Origin: Pseudovibrio axinellae
GTDB lineage: Bacteria > Pseudomonadota > Alphaproteobacteria > Rhizobiales > Stappiaceae
NCBI RefSeq assembly: GCF_900110875.1
Contig: NZ_FOFM01000013.1
Location: 23,525 to 87,524 of the forward strand
DNA: 64,000 bases
Direction of reading: 5' to 3'
The position numbers were made by a program, and so were the translations under genes. Positions 1-8,531 of the stretch are shown piece by piece (position 1 is the stretch's first letter; every line of letters begins with the position of its first letter). A model generated the notes under the pieces. That model saw only the letters and a program-made list of their open reading frames with translations, did no database searches and was not told the DNA's origin.

Positions 1-119
1 AGGACGTCTCAGAAAACGCAATTGAAGTGTATGTTGGCCGGTTGCGCCGCCATATTGCCAGCTCATCCGTTCAGATTATCACTGTGCGCGGATTGGGCTA
101 CCGGTTGAGCTTGGTATGA
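1..119 (+). CDS. Response regulator, OmpR/PhoB type (C-terminal end only)
   Basis: The first 119 bases read in one open frame (from base 3) as the last 38 residues of a winged-helix DNA-binding domain. The recognition-helix and wing pattern is visible as YVGRLRRHI followed by TVRGLGYRL, the classic OmpR/PhoB C-terminus. The receiver domain lies outside the window. Its TGA stop overlaps the ATG of the histidine kinase that follows (ATGA), so the two are translationally coupled and should form one two-component pair. The pairing with a TctE-like kinase suggests a TctD-like regulator. Function of the regulon is unknown. Confidence 0.85.
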   Translation, partial: DVSENAIEVYVGRLRRHIASSSVQIITVRGLGYRLSLV

Positions 120-1501
120 CTGCCATTTCGAATGTATCGGGCTCGATCCGGCGGCGTTTGACGTTGCAATTGTTGGGCATTGCAGCGGTGCTTGCTGCCC
201 TGCTTTTCATTATGGTTATGACCTTCGCAAAGCAGGTTGCGGAAGAGTCACAGGATAACATCCTCACCGCATCAGCAACATCCATTCTGGACAGCGCCGC
301 TATTCAGGGCGGAGGGGTTACCGTCGATATTCCATACTCAGCTCTGTCAATGCTGGGGAATGTCAGTGATGACCGCGTGTTCTACCGCGTCACTGCAAAC
401 GGGAAATTTCTCACCGGATATAAGGGGCTTTCCGTTACAAAACCGGGCAGGAAGCAGGAAAGACACAGTTTCATGACCTCCCATTACATGGGAGAAAGTA
501 TCCGAATGGTCTCCGCGACCCGGAGACTGTCTTACGCCAGCGGGCCCGTCGAAGTGACCGTTTCGGTTGCACAAACGCTCAAACGGCAGACAGAGACGCT
601 AGAGCGCATCTCCACCAGCGCGTTTTATCTCGGTTTTGGCTTTTTCATTGCAGCAGCTATTCTTGGCGTTTTATCAGTTCAATCTGCTGTTAAGCCTATT
701 CAAATATTAGCAGATTCCGTCTCTCGGCGAGGCCCTCAAGACCTGCGTGCAGTGCAAGCCCCGGTCCCCGGCGAAATGGCACCCCTTGTCGTTGCCCTGA
801 ACCGGTTTATGGAGCGGCTGAAGAAGTCTTTGACCCGCTCAGAAGAGTTTATTGCAGAAGCTGCGCATCGTGTGCGGACGCCGCTGGCCGTGCTTAGAAC
901 GCAAGCTGAAATTGCCCTGCGCCGCGTGGAGCGTCCTGAAAACAGGGCCTCTTTGAAAGAGATGATCCGCGCTATTGATGAAAGCTCACGTGCAGCAGGC
1001 CAACTGCTTGATCATGCAATGGTTTCCTTCCGCACGGACCATCTGGAGGTGACCAAAATTGACCTTTTGGAGCTTGGCAGAGAAACTCTTGAACGCCACC
1101 AGCCCCTAGCCGAAATGCAGGACAAAACGCTCATCATTGAAGGTGAAACGCCGCCGCCTGTTTCCGGAGATGCAATCCTGATTCAAAATGCGCTGAGTAA
1201 CATCATCGACAACGCCATCAAATATGCCCCCTTTGGTGAGGACATCAAGATAAGGATTGGCACAGAAGGACACTGGGTTGTCGTTTCCGTTTTTGATCAG
1301 GGTGAGGGGTTTAATGAAACCGATATCAAGCACTTAACAACACGGTTTTCGCGCGGCGGAAATGCAGAGAATACAATTGGCTCAGGTCTTGGACTCACGA
1401 TTGCCGAAGAGGTCGTGCAAGCTCACGGCGGATACCTTAAACTCTCCAACAGAAAAAATGTAACAGGCGCATGCGTATCCTTCTACTTCCCACAATCCTG
1501 A
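116..1501 (+). CDS. Sensor histidine kinase, TctE-like
   Basis: This 461-residue inner-membrane sensor kinase has a TM helix at about residues 16-38, a periplasmic region of about 130 residues, a second TM helix near 168-190 and a HAMP linker. The HisKA dimerisation domain carries the phospho-acceptor His251 in the motif AEAAHRVRTPLAVLRTQAE, which is typical of TctE-like kinases. The ATPase domain shows the N box (NALSNIIDNAIKYAP), G1 (DQGEGF) and G2 (GSGLGLTIAEEV). It starts inside the stop codon of the upstream regulator and its end overlaps the next gene by 31 bases, so the three genes are one operon. The overlapping binding protein suggests that the signal is a periplasmic small molecule; the ligand is not deducible here. 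Confidence 0.93.
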   Translation: MTAISNVSGSIRRRLTLQLLGIAAVLAALLFIMVMTFAKQVAEESQDNILTASATSILDSAAIQGGGVTVDIPYSALSMLGNVSDDRVFYRVTANGKFLTGYKGLSVTKPGRKQERHSFMTSHYMGESIRMVSATRRLSYASGPVEVTVSVAQTLKRQTETLERISTSAFYLGFGFFIAAAILGVLSVQSAVKPIQILADSVSRRGPQDLRAVQAPVPGEMAPLVVALNRFMERLKKSLTRSEEFIAEAAHRVRTPLAVLRTQAEIALRRVERPENRASLKEMIRAIDESSRAAGQLLDHAMVSFRTDHLEVTKIDLLELGRETLERHQPLAEMQDKTLIIEGETPPPVSGDAILIQNALSNIIDNAIKYAPFGEDIKIRIGTEGHWVVVSVFDQGEGFNETDIKHLTTRFSRGGNAENTIGSGLGLTIAEEVVQAHGGYLKLSNRKNVTGACVSFYFPQS

Positions 1502-2508
1502 TTTCATTTGCACTCTGGCTGATGCCAGCTGTTGCCTATGAAATTGAACAGCATAAGCTTTTTCCAGCGTCTGCGGGAGGGGAAGGCCTTCGTATCATCT
1601 CCAATTCTGACAGCGACATCTTTTCGCCCTTGATTGAGGCATTCCAGCGCAAATACCCCACTGTTTCAGTTGATTATACAGTTGTCAGCAGTACCGAACT
1701 AATGAGAGCAGTTTACGAGGAAAATGCAGCTTTCGATATCGCGATATCGTCAGCTATGGACCTCCAGGTCAAGCTTGCCAATGACGGCTACACCCGCCCG
1801 CACAACTCTGAGTTTTCTGAGCTTTTGCCGGATTGGGCGCGTTGGAGAAACCACGTTTTTGCGTTCACCCAAGAGCCTGCATCGGTCGTTTACTCAAAAT
1901 CCGCGTTTGAAGGTTTGGAGATACCTACCTCTCGGCAAAGCCTTATCTCCATACTGCGAAACAATGGAAGCAGGTTTAAGAACAAAGTGGGGACCTATGA
2001 CATTCGCCAAAGTGGACTGGGGTTCTTATTCGCAACGCAAGATGCCCGGAACTCGGATACTTTCTGGCGCCTGAATGAAGTGATGGGAAGTTTGAATGCC
2101 AAGCTTTACTGTTGTTCTGCTGATATGATTTCGGGAATCACCACCGGAGAGCTTGCAGTGGCCTACAACGTGCTTGGCTCTTATGCACAGGCGCGGGCGG
2201 CAAAAGACCCGAACATCGGCATCTTAGCTCTGGAAGATTTCACGACTTTGATGCTGCGTTCCGCCATTATTCCAACCACTGCCGAGAACCCTGACATAGC
2301 GGGCGCTTTCATCGACCACCTCATCACCGCGTCCTGGAGTGAGGAAGGGGCAGATTACTACCCATACCCCAAGCTCAACAGAGAACGGGCCTCGCAGAGG
2401 CTCTCCTTGCGAACAATCCGTCTTGGTCCCGGCCTGCTTGTCTATCTGGATAACCTGAAACGCTCCCAATTCCTGCAGGAATGGCAAAACGCGATCATTC
2501 AGCCGTAA
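1471..2508 (+). CDS. Periplasmic substrate-binding protein (ABC Fe/organic-anion type), sensor accessory
   Basis: This 345-residue protein begins with a Sec signal peptide (MRILLLPTILISFALWLM, cleavage near PAVAYE). The mature part resembles ABC-type solute-binding proteins of the FbpA/2-aminoethylphosphonate class: a strand-helix opening (GEGLRIISNSDSDIFSPLIEAF) then a second lobe. There is no permease or ATPase gene nearby. The gene overlaps the kinase by 31 bases. In alphaproteobacteria such orphan binding proteins encoded with TctE-like kinases are thought to present ligand to the sensor; that role is inferred here. The start was chosen because it gives a complete signal peptide. Confidence 0.82.
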   Translation: MRILLLPTILISFALWLMPAVAYEIEQHKLFPASAGGEGLRIISNSDSDIFSPLIEAFQRKYPTVSVDYTVVSSTELMRAVYEENAAFDIAISSAMDLQVKLANDGYTRPHNSEFSELLPDWARWRNHVFAFTQEPASVVYSKSAFEGLEIPTSRQSLISILRNNGSRFKNKVGTYDIRQSGLGFLFATQDARNSDTFWRLNEVMGSLNAKLYCCSADMISGITTGELAVAYNVLGSYAQARAAKDPNIGILALEDFTTLMLRSAIIPTTAENPDIAGAFIDHLITASWSEEGADYYPYPKLNRERASQRLSLRTIRLGPGLLVYLDNLKRSQFLQEWQNAIIQP

Positions 2509-2607
2509 AAAACAGGAGGGTCTGTAAACGCATTTTGCGCCACAGCTTCTTGTTCGCCGCGGCACTCTCAATTAGACAAAGGGACGTTTTATAAAAAGCC
2601 GACCCAA

Positions 2608-2635
2608 TCGGGCCACGTTGTTTTTTGTGGCCCGA
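2608..2635 (+). terminator. Stem-loop with T-rich loop, likely terminator
   Basis: A perfect 9-bp inverted repeat (TCGGGCCAC / GTGGCCCGA) encloses a T-rich loop, and AT-rich sequence follows. It lies 100 bases after the binding-protein gene and just before the hydrolase gene. Its position argues that the hydrolase starts at the ATG at 2657 and not at the in-frame ATG at 2618 inside the hairpin. Confidence 0.55.
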
Positions 2636-2656
2636 AATTATTTTACGGAAAAACAA

Positions 2657-3436
2657 ATGAAAAACAAACGCGTATTTCTTTTGCACGGGGCGCCAGGACA
2701 TGGCGATATCTGGAAACCGATCGTGGACATGCTCCCGGCTGACCTTGAGGTTGTTTGTCCAACTCTGGAATGGTTCGGGCCAAAGACGTGGCAACGACCT
2801 GGCGAGTTGTTTTCCAGCGAGGCACATTGCGAGCAACTGGCTGAACTGCTTAACGAAAAATCCCATAAAGACAATTATGTTGCCGCATGGTCGTATTCAA
2901 CGCATCCGACGCTGCTGTGCCTGCTCAACCACCCTGAACTGGTAAAAGCCGCGTTCCTGTATGAGCCTGGGCTGTCCACGTATCTTGAAAGCGCTGAGGA
3001 ACTTGACGCATTTCAACACTCCGCGGCCCGCGCCTTTCCGCCCATTATTGAAGCATTGCATGAACATGGCAACGCTGCCGCTGTGAAAGCGCTGTTTGAC
3101 AGTTCAGGCGGTGAGGGGTGCTTTGAAGCGATGAGCGCAAAGCGACAGGCACTTTATCAGCAAAGCGCTCAAATGATGCCGCTTCTGCTGGGCGGTGGGC
3201 AACCGCCGGCAAACATTAAAAGCTCAGACCTGAAGAAAATCACCACTCCTGTGACTGTGGGTCTTGGGAGCAAAAGTGAAGGCCACTTTGACGTTGCCTC
3301 CAAACGGGTTGCCGCATCAATTCCAAGCGCGTGCCTCCAGCTTCAGGACGGTTGCGACCACATGATGCCCGAAAAAGCACCCTCACACTTTGCAGACATG
3401 CTTAAAAACTGGCTCAATACCGCGAATTTGCGTTGA
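2657..3436 (+). CDS. Alpha/beta hydrolase
   Basis: This is a cytosolic alpha/beta-hydrolase-fold protein of 259 residues. The N-terminal strand leads into the oxyanion motif LLHGAPGHGDIW. The nucleophile elbow is AWSYS with Ser79, a variant of G-x-S-x-G in which both glycines are replaced by small residues. The catalytic His is probably in GCDHMMPEKAPSHF near the C-terminus, and an acid lies in LGSKSEGHFD or nearby. The start at 2657 is preferred to 2618 because the latter falls inside a hairpin. The substrate is unknown. It is followed with a 4-base overlap by a decayed MFS transporter, so the pair may once have formed a small uptake or export and hydrolysis unit. Confidence 0.8.
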   Translation: MKNKRVFLLHGAPGHGDIWKPIVDMLPADLEVVCPTLEWFGPKTWQRPGELFSSEAHCEQLAELLNEKSHKDNYVAAWSYSTHPTLLCLLNHPELVKAAFLYEPGLSTYLESAEELDAFQHSAARAFPPIIEALHEHGNAAAVKALFDSSGGEGCFEAMSAKRQALYQQSAQMMPLLLGGGQPPANIKSSDLKKITTPVTVGLGSKSEGHFDVASKRVAASIPSACLQLQDGCDHMMPEKAPSHFADMLKNWLNTANLR

Positions 3437-4104
3437 GTTTAGTGCTGACACGCGGGCACAAAATAGGTCATTCCTCTGCGCAGACCATGTATGAGGCTTG
3501 GAAGTGGATGCGCTCAACCCCCAGTATTGTTAAGCTGGGCATCTATGATTTGATTATCAATACGGTTGCTGTTTCCGTGTTGGCGATCAGTCTTCCAGTT
3601 TTGGCAAATACCAACGAAAAACAAGCGATATGGCTCGGCATTTGGCTCACTTGCTTTGCGTTTGGCACCACATTAACAACATTCATCTGCACGATTTTGG
3701 GTCAGAAAATCTCATCACTCAAGCTGTTGCAGCTCACACCTATTGGTCAGGCATTGGGGCTATCGCTTTTATTATGAATGTTTGGCGGAACCCTCATTTC
3801 AACACCTGCAGATCTTGCAGGTGTTGTTATCGCATTCGGTCTGTTCATATACGGCTCGAACTTAGGTGTCGGCAGCATGGTCGATGCAAGTGTTCTTCAA
3901 AGACTGGTGCCAGAAGTTGAACGCGGCACCGTCTTTTCTAGCTTCTCTTCCTTGCGCTATGCTGGGGTACCCATCGGGTTGACGCTAAGCGGCGCACTCC
4001 TTGAAGCCGATAACCCCACACTCCTATTCTCCCTTTTCATCACCCTCCTCTGGCACCAACGCACCCAAACGCTGAAAAAGGACTTGGAAAACAACATTCC
4101 ATAA
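3433..4104 (+). pseudogene. MFS transporter remnant (C-terminal half, in-frame stop)
   Basis: Two open segments in the same frame (3433-3777 and 3778-4104) are separated by a single in-frame TGA at 3775-3777. Read together they give about six hydrophobic helices and the loop pattern of the C-terminal half of a major facilitator transporter (for example VERGTVFSSFSSLRYAGVPIG). The N-terminal half is absent: the remnant begins at the end of the hydrolase gene. It is therefore both 5'-truncated and interrupted. An ISNCY-type transposase lies 108 bases downstream of it, which fits local decay. A short functional membrane protein is possible but unlikely. Confidence 0.7.
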
Positions 4105-4169
4105 TGCTGATTATCCGACTGTTACATGTCAGCGCAATACTAAACTGTCTATCCTCTGCAAACTAAAAA

Positions 4170-5619
4170 TGTCACAGTGCTCTTACGTTGGGTTATGCCG
4201 GGGAGCGTGGCATGGGATGGGTGGTTATGAGTGAACGGGAGTTAAATCGTGTTGAAGTAATTGCGCAGGTCGTTCGCGGCGAACTGACCAATCTGGGCGC
4301 TGGCAATCTGCTGGATCTATCGGTGCGGCAGATTTCGCGACTTGTGAAGCGCTATCGGGACGAAGGTGCTGGCGGATTGCGCCATCGGGCGCGTGGCAAA
4401 CGACCCAACAACCAGATTGGTGATGGCACTCGCGAGTACGCGCAACTTGTTATCAGCGAGTACTATTCTGACTTCGGCCCGACGCTGGCCGCAGAAAAGC
4501 TTGAGGAGCACCATGGCCTGAAGGTCTCCCGCGAGACGGTGCGCAAATGGATGACCGAGGCCGGAATCTGGCTGAACAAAGCGCAGCGGCGCAGGTTTCA
4601 TCAGCCACGTCATCGCCGCGAAGCCTATGGCGAGCTCATCCAAATTGACGGCAGCGACCATCGCTGGTTTGAGGAGCGCGGTGATCCATGCACCCTGCTC
4701 GTCTTTGTCGATGATGCCACATCGACCCTAATGCACCTGCAGTTTGTGCCGTCCGAGAGTGCGTTTTCCTATTTTTCCGCGCTGGAGCACTATTTAGGTA
4801 AACATGGCCGTCCGGTGGCGTTTTATTCTGACAAGCACAGCGTTTTAAAGGTGGCCAATACCGAGGCCAAAGGCGGTGCTGGCATGAACCAGTTTGGCCG
4901 CGCCCTGTCAGAGCTTAACATTGAGATCCTGTGCGCCAATTCCTATCAGGCCAAGGGCCGCGTGGAACGCGCCAACCGCACGCTACAGGATCGTCTGGTC
5001 AAGGACCTGCGCCTTGCCGGGATCAGTGATAGGGAAGCTGGCAATGCGTTCCTACAAGACTTTGTGAAGCGTTTTAATGCCAGATTTGCCAAGGCCCCTG
5101 CTCGTCCGGACAATCTGCACCGGGCTCTTAATGTGGAGCCAGATCGGCTGGCCAACATCCTGTGCTGGCGCGAGAAGCGCTATGTGACCCAGCAGCTGAC
5201 CGTTTCTTACAATCGCAAGATGCTCATTCTGGAACCCAATGATTTAAGCAAGAAGCTGCCGGGTAAATACGTTGATACCTACCTGTTTGCCGATGGCCGC
5301 GTGCAACTGCGCTGGCAAGGCAGGGTGCTGCCGCACAAGGTGTTTGACAAAGACCAACGTGTCACCCACACAGCTGTAACCGAGAACAAACGTTTGGGTG
5401 AAGTGTTGGCCTTTGTGAAGAAGGAGCAAGAAGCAGCTCCTCCCCGCGTGAAGGTCAAAAGCTCATCTGACAAAGGCTGCTATGAGAAGCGGGAGCGCAA
5501 GCCCGGGCGACCAAGACGCTCTCAAGGAGCTGGACGCAGCCGTGCAGAGACTCTGACTATCTTGGAGGAGTTCAGAACAAAGCATACCAAACCGAAGACG
5601 TAAGGATGAGTTACTGACC
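4170..5619 (+). mobile_element. Insertion sequence, ISNCY (IS1202-like) type, ends approximate
   Basis: The transposase gene at 4212-5603 defines the element. Candidate ends are a TGTCACAG segment at 4170 and, reversed, GGTCAGTAAC ending at 5619; both are followed inward by a CTTACGT-like stretch. The inverted repeat is imperfect and I could not find a clear direct target duplication, so the borders are tentative. The element sits between a decayed MFS gene and a LysR regulator in a region with several broken genes. Confidence 0.4.
4212..5603 (+). CDS. ISNCY-family transposase (DDE)
   Basis: This 463-residue transposase has an N-terminal helix-turn-helix (LSVRQISRLVKRYRDEG), a second HTH region (KVSRETVRKWMTEAG) and an integrase-fold core. 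The catalytic triad can be placed at Asp146 (QIDGSDHRWFE), Asp207 (YSDKHSVLK) and Glu252 (KGRVERANRTLQDR), the spacing expected for IS1202/ISNCY-group enzymes. The C-terminus is basic. An ATG at 4212 with GGGGAG six bases upstream is preferred to the TTG at 4188. The frame is intact with no internal stop, so the enzyme may still be active. Confidence 0.88.
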   Translation: MGWVVMSERELNRVEVIAQVVRGELTNLGAGNLLDLSVRQISRLVKRYRDEGAGGLRHRARGKRPNNQIGDGTREYAQLVISEYYSDFGPTLAAEKLEEHHGLKVSRETVRKWMTEAGIWLNKAQRRRFHQPRHRREAYGELIQIDGSDHRWFEERGDPCTLLVFVDDATSTLMHLQFVPSESAFSYFSALEHYLGKHGRPVAFYSDKHSVLKVANTEAKGGAGMNQFGRALSELNIEILCANSYQAKGRVERANRTLQDRLVKDLRLAGISDREAGNAFLQDFVKRFNARFAKAPARPDNLHRALNVEPDRLANILCWREKRYVTQQLTVSYNRKMLILEPNDLSKKLPGKYVDTYLFADGRVQLRWQGRVLPHKVFDKDQRVTHTAVTENKRLGEVLAFVKKEQEAAPPRVKVKSSSDKGCYEKRERKPGRPRRSQGAGRSRAETLTILEEFRTKHTKPKT

Positions 5620-5671
5620 TTCTCTTTCAAGTTGTGTTCTGGTTGCTTAAAGCCCAAATCTACCAAGTTTG

Positions 5672-6577
5672 CTAGCTACGAATTCGCGCGATTTCCCCAA
5701 GTTGGTTCGCCAGGAAATCAAACACAGCTCTAATCCGTGGGCTAGTTTGAAGTTCTTTGTGTGTAACAAGCCAAATTGGATATTCGAACGAAGGTGCTTC
5801 AGCGAACACTTTTTCGACCATCGGTTCAACTTCGCCCAAGACTTCGGGCAACATTGAAACCCCGTGACCAACCTTTACCATTTCCCAGGTGACCATGCTG
5901 GAATCTGGTTGAATTGCAAAGTTCTCGGCTCGAAGTGGAATACCAAGGTTATGCATTGAAGCAATCAAGTGTTCCGGATCCGGAACCCCAATAAAGGTGT
6001 GGTCAGCCACCTCACGCAATGAGCGAGGTCGCCCTTCTTTGTCAAGATAAGCACATGAAGCGTATAAATTGGCTCGTAAGTCCCCGACGTGCCGCGTAAT
6101 GTGCTCCGGTTCGGTCGGCTGCATGTGCCGGATAGATATATCTGCCTCACGCCGCATTAGGTTCAAAATATTATTCGACTCTTTTATGCGAATTGTGATG
6201 CCCGGCGCACTTTCCCGCAGCGAAGATAGAATGCCTGGCAGTATCGCCGCAGACATAAGATCTGTTGCTGCTAAAACAACCTCTCCAGATACTTCCTGTG
6301 ACTGACGATCCGCTACCATGGAAATGAGGGTCGCGGCCTCTCCCATCATTTGAGCATGGTCCAGCAGTTCTTGCCCGGCCGCTGTCAGCGTTTGCCCCCT
6401 TACATTACTTTCCAACAAACTTACGCCTAGCGATGCCTCAAGAGCAGACAGTTGCCTACTTATCGTTGGCTGGGTTGTGTTTAGCACACGTGCTGCAGCG
6501 CTGAATGAGCCCTCTTTGGCGGTTGCTAGAAATGCTCTCAGTTGGTTCCAATCGAAGGATATTGCCTGCCAGTTCAT
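5672..6577 (-). CDS. LysR-family transcriptional regulator
   Basis: This 301-residue protein has an N-terminal winged HTH (residues about 8-67; NQLRAFLATAKEGSFSAAAR then LNTTQPTISRQLSALE) and a C-terminal periplasmic-binding-like effector domain (from GEVVLAATDLMSAAILP). That layout is standard for LysR regulators. No target gene can be assigned: the downstream neighbour is an insertion sequence. On the upstream side about 275 bases separate it from a same-locus methyltransferase read in the opposite direction, which is the only plausible divergent target. The effector is unknown. Confidence 0.9.
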   Translation of the reverse strand: MNWQAISFDWNQLRAFLATAKEGSFSAAARVLNTTQPTISRQLSALEASLGVSLLESNVRGQTLTAAGQELLDHAQMMGEAATLISMVADRQSQEVSGEVVLAATDLMSAAILPGILSSLRESAPGITIRIKESNNILNLMRREADISIRHMQPTEPEHITRHVGDLRANLYASCAYLDKEGRPRSLREVADHTFIGVPDPEHLIASMHNLGIPLRAENFAIQPDSSMVTWEMVKVGHGVSMLPEVLGEVEPMVEKVFAEAPSFEYPIWLVTHKELQTSPRIRAVFDFLANQLGEIARIRS

Positions 6578-6585
6578 ATATTACC

Positions 6586-6634
6586 GTATACCAAACCAAC
6601 AAAATTAGTCAATTTACCTAATATTGGTGTATAC
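6586..6634. promoter_or_regulatory. Possible LysR operator region
   Basis: Just upstream of the LysR start lie GTATACCAA (6586-6594) and an inverted near-copy TTGGTGTATAC (6624-6634), with AT-rich sequence between them. Such dyads in divergent gaps are typical of LysR autoregulatory sites. The second arm carries one extra base, so the assignment is tentative. Confidence 0.3.
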
Positions 6635-6852
6635 TTATTATACCTCGGAAAGGGATGTTTTGTCGCTGACCGATTACGGTACGCAATTGAAACCTTCAGC
6701 GTCACGACAAAGAACCTGCCTATGATTGCTCGCCAATCTGGTGAGAAACACACCGCCAAAATTTAACAGAGCTAACGGACTCACACAGTTATATGCCTAA
6801 CCGTTTCATCGTGAAAACCACCCCAGTTTTTGTAAAACAGATAGATTGCAAT

Positions 6853-7518
6853 ATGAGTAAATCGAAGGAATTTTGGGACAAATCCGCCGGCAATTATGAC
6901 AAGACTGAGGAACGATTTGAGTTCATTCATAGAAGGGTCAGGGAAAACGCAAAAAAACACCTCAAGGATACCGATGTTGTTTTGGACTATGGATGTGGGA
7001 CAGGCACTACCGCCTGCGAACTTTCCAGCCATGTGAAAGAAATTCACGCGATTGATATCTCGTCGAGAATGGTTGAAATCGCTGAAGGTAAAGCGATCAC
7101 TAGCAACATAGAAAATGTAAACTTCGCACAGGGCGACATCTTTGATGAAAGATACCAGCAAAGGTCTTTTGACGTAATTCTGGCTTTCAATATGCTGCAC
7201 ACAGTTCCTGATCCCCAGAGAGTTGTGCAGAGAATACTTGAGTTATTGAAGCCTGGCGGATTATTTATTTCTGTTACGCCTTGTTTAGCGGGGAAAATGT
7301 CGTTCCTGGTTGGCCTTCAGATTTTGCTTATGCGGGTGCTGCTAAAGACTGGAATAATCCCAGTGCCGATAAGAAGGTTGATAAGTTCCGATCTAGACGA
7401 ATTGGTTTCGGCCGAGAATTTTCAGATTATTGACACTGAAAACGTTTATAAAGGAGCGTCCAGTTATTTTTCGGTAGCAAGAAAGACAACCAAATCAGTT
7501 GCTGCCGCTGGAAATTGA
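6853..7518 (+). CDS. SAM-dependent class I methyltransferase
   Basis: This 221-residue cytosolic methyltransferase has a Rossmann-like SAM-binding fold. Motif I is VVLDYGCGTGTTACEL, the acidic residue ending strand 2 is in IHAIDIS, and motif IV is SFDVILAFNMLHTV. A post-motif hydrophobic stretch (LQILLMRVLLKTGIIPV) is also present. It resembles small-molecule methyltransferases of the ubiquinone/menaquinone type (Methyltransf_11), but the substrate cannot be told. The ATG at 6853 is preferred to one 60 bases upstream because homology-like sequence begins at MSKSKEFWDKSA. Codon use looks more AT-rich than that of the flanking catabolic genes, which suggests transfer. Confidence 0.8.
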   Translation: MSKSKEFWDKSAGNYDKTEERFEFIHRRVRENAKKHLKDTDVVLDYGCGTGTTACELSSHVKEIHAIDISSRMVEIAEGKAITSNIENVNFAQGDIFDERYQQRSFDVILAFNMLHTVPDPQRVVQRILELLKPGGLFISVTPCLAGKMSFLVGLQILLMRVLLKTGIIPVPIRRLISSDLDELVSAENFQIIDTENVYKGASSYFSVARKTTKSVAAAGN

Positions 7519-7812
7519 TAATGTCAGCTGCGTCCGCACTGCTGCCGCTGGCGAAGTGCTGGAGCGTGATCTGCACGGTTGGCAAGTTCATCCTCCTCAA
7601 GCCCCCTCAGCAGTGCCCTTCACCTTCTGGCGCTGTTGTCCTTAGATAGATTGAGGTCGTCGTCCTCTAGGACCAGAGCGCTTATGCAAGGTACAACACC
7701 GTGCCCTTCATTACCTCAGGAAGGACACTTCCGATTTGCATCATACCGGCAACTTCTGCTTGGTTGCAGCAATTGATCTGGCGTGCGGTACCTTTTGGAC
7801 GAGAGAATACTG

Positions 7813-8531
7813 TTATCGCTGACTAGCTGTTGTTCTAAAGTCATAAATCATATTAATAATCTCTTCTAATAATAATATCTTCTTATCTAGCGATTGCTCA
7901 GGGTATGCGAACTGATCCAATAACTGAGCTGCTTTATGATCTCGAGATCCTATTTCTGGCAAGCGTTCTTTCGATGGCGGAACCCACAATCGCCGTACGG
8001 AAAAGTAATCAGCTACGTAACCAGGCATTTTTTCATTCAAAGTGAAATTTTCGGAAAAAGCATCCAGTTTTGCAATTGCCGATAAACTGTTCAATTGGTA
8101 ATACGCAGCTCGTTTTCGTTCCTCTACTTCCTTGGCCTGCAAGGGCGGTTTACCCAGTTTTTCAACATCCTTGAAAACGCCCTTTGTTGCCGGCCAGTTC
8201 CGCTTTGCTCACAGAGTACTTTGGCCTGACGCCACAACATCACACAGTGATCAGAGTTCCTACCCCACCAATTCAGTGTATCCTCAATTGTAACAAAGGT
8301 AATCTCGAATACTGTGTTTTGGTAGTACTCTGAAGTCTGTTCAAAGCCCTCTTCTAAGATTTCGAGCAGGTCAACATCGCTATCCGGACGAGCGCGATCC
8401 CGGGCATATGATCAGAACAAAATAACAGCTTCAATTCTTTCAGGTTCGTGAAGCCGCCGAACCACCTCCAAAGCTATCTGACCAATCATTTCGACCTTTT
8501 CAAACGGGGTAGTTGCACGTCCAGTCATCAT
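7813..8531 (-). pseudogene. Nucleotidyltransferase-domain protein with HEPN-like tail (broken)
   Basis: Reading the minus strand from 8531 gives a 5' segment that includes RIEAVILF, a stop, SYARDRARPDSDVDLL. This is the G-S-x(10)-D-x-D active site of a minimal nucleotidyltransferase with TGA at 8412-8414 exactly where GGA for the first glycine is expected. A frameshift near 8200 then moves the reading to the open stretch 7813-8142 (LQAKEVEERKRAAYYQLNSL). That stretch is helical and HEPN-like. Two independent lesions make this a pseudogene. MNT-HEPN modules are often toxin-antitoxin or defence related, but here the fusion order and function are inferred. Confidence 0.6.

Noticed and set aside
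2618..2656. Upstream in-frame ATG as start of the alpha/beta hydrolase
   Set aside because: It lies inside a 9-bp hairpin, and the family sequence begins at MKNKRVFLLHG.
7579..7776. Ser/Leu-rich 65-codon frame after the methyltransferase
   Set aside because: Low-complexity translation of decayed sequence, with no start signal.
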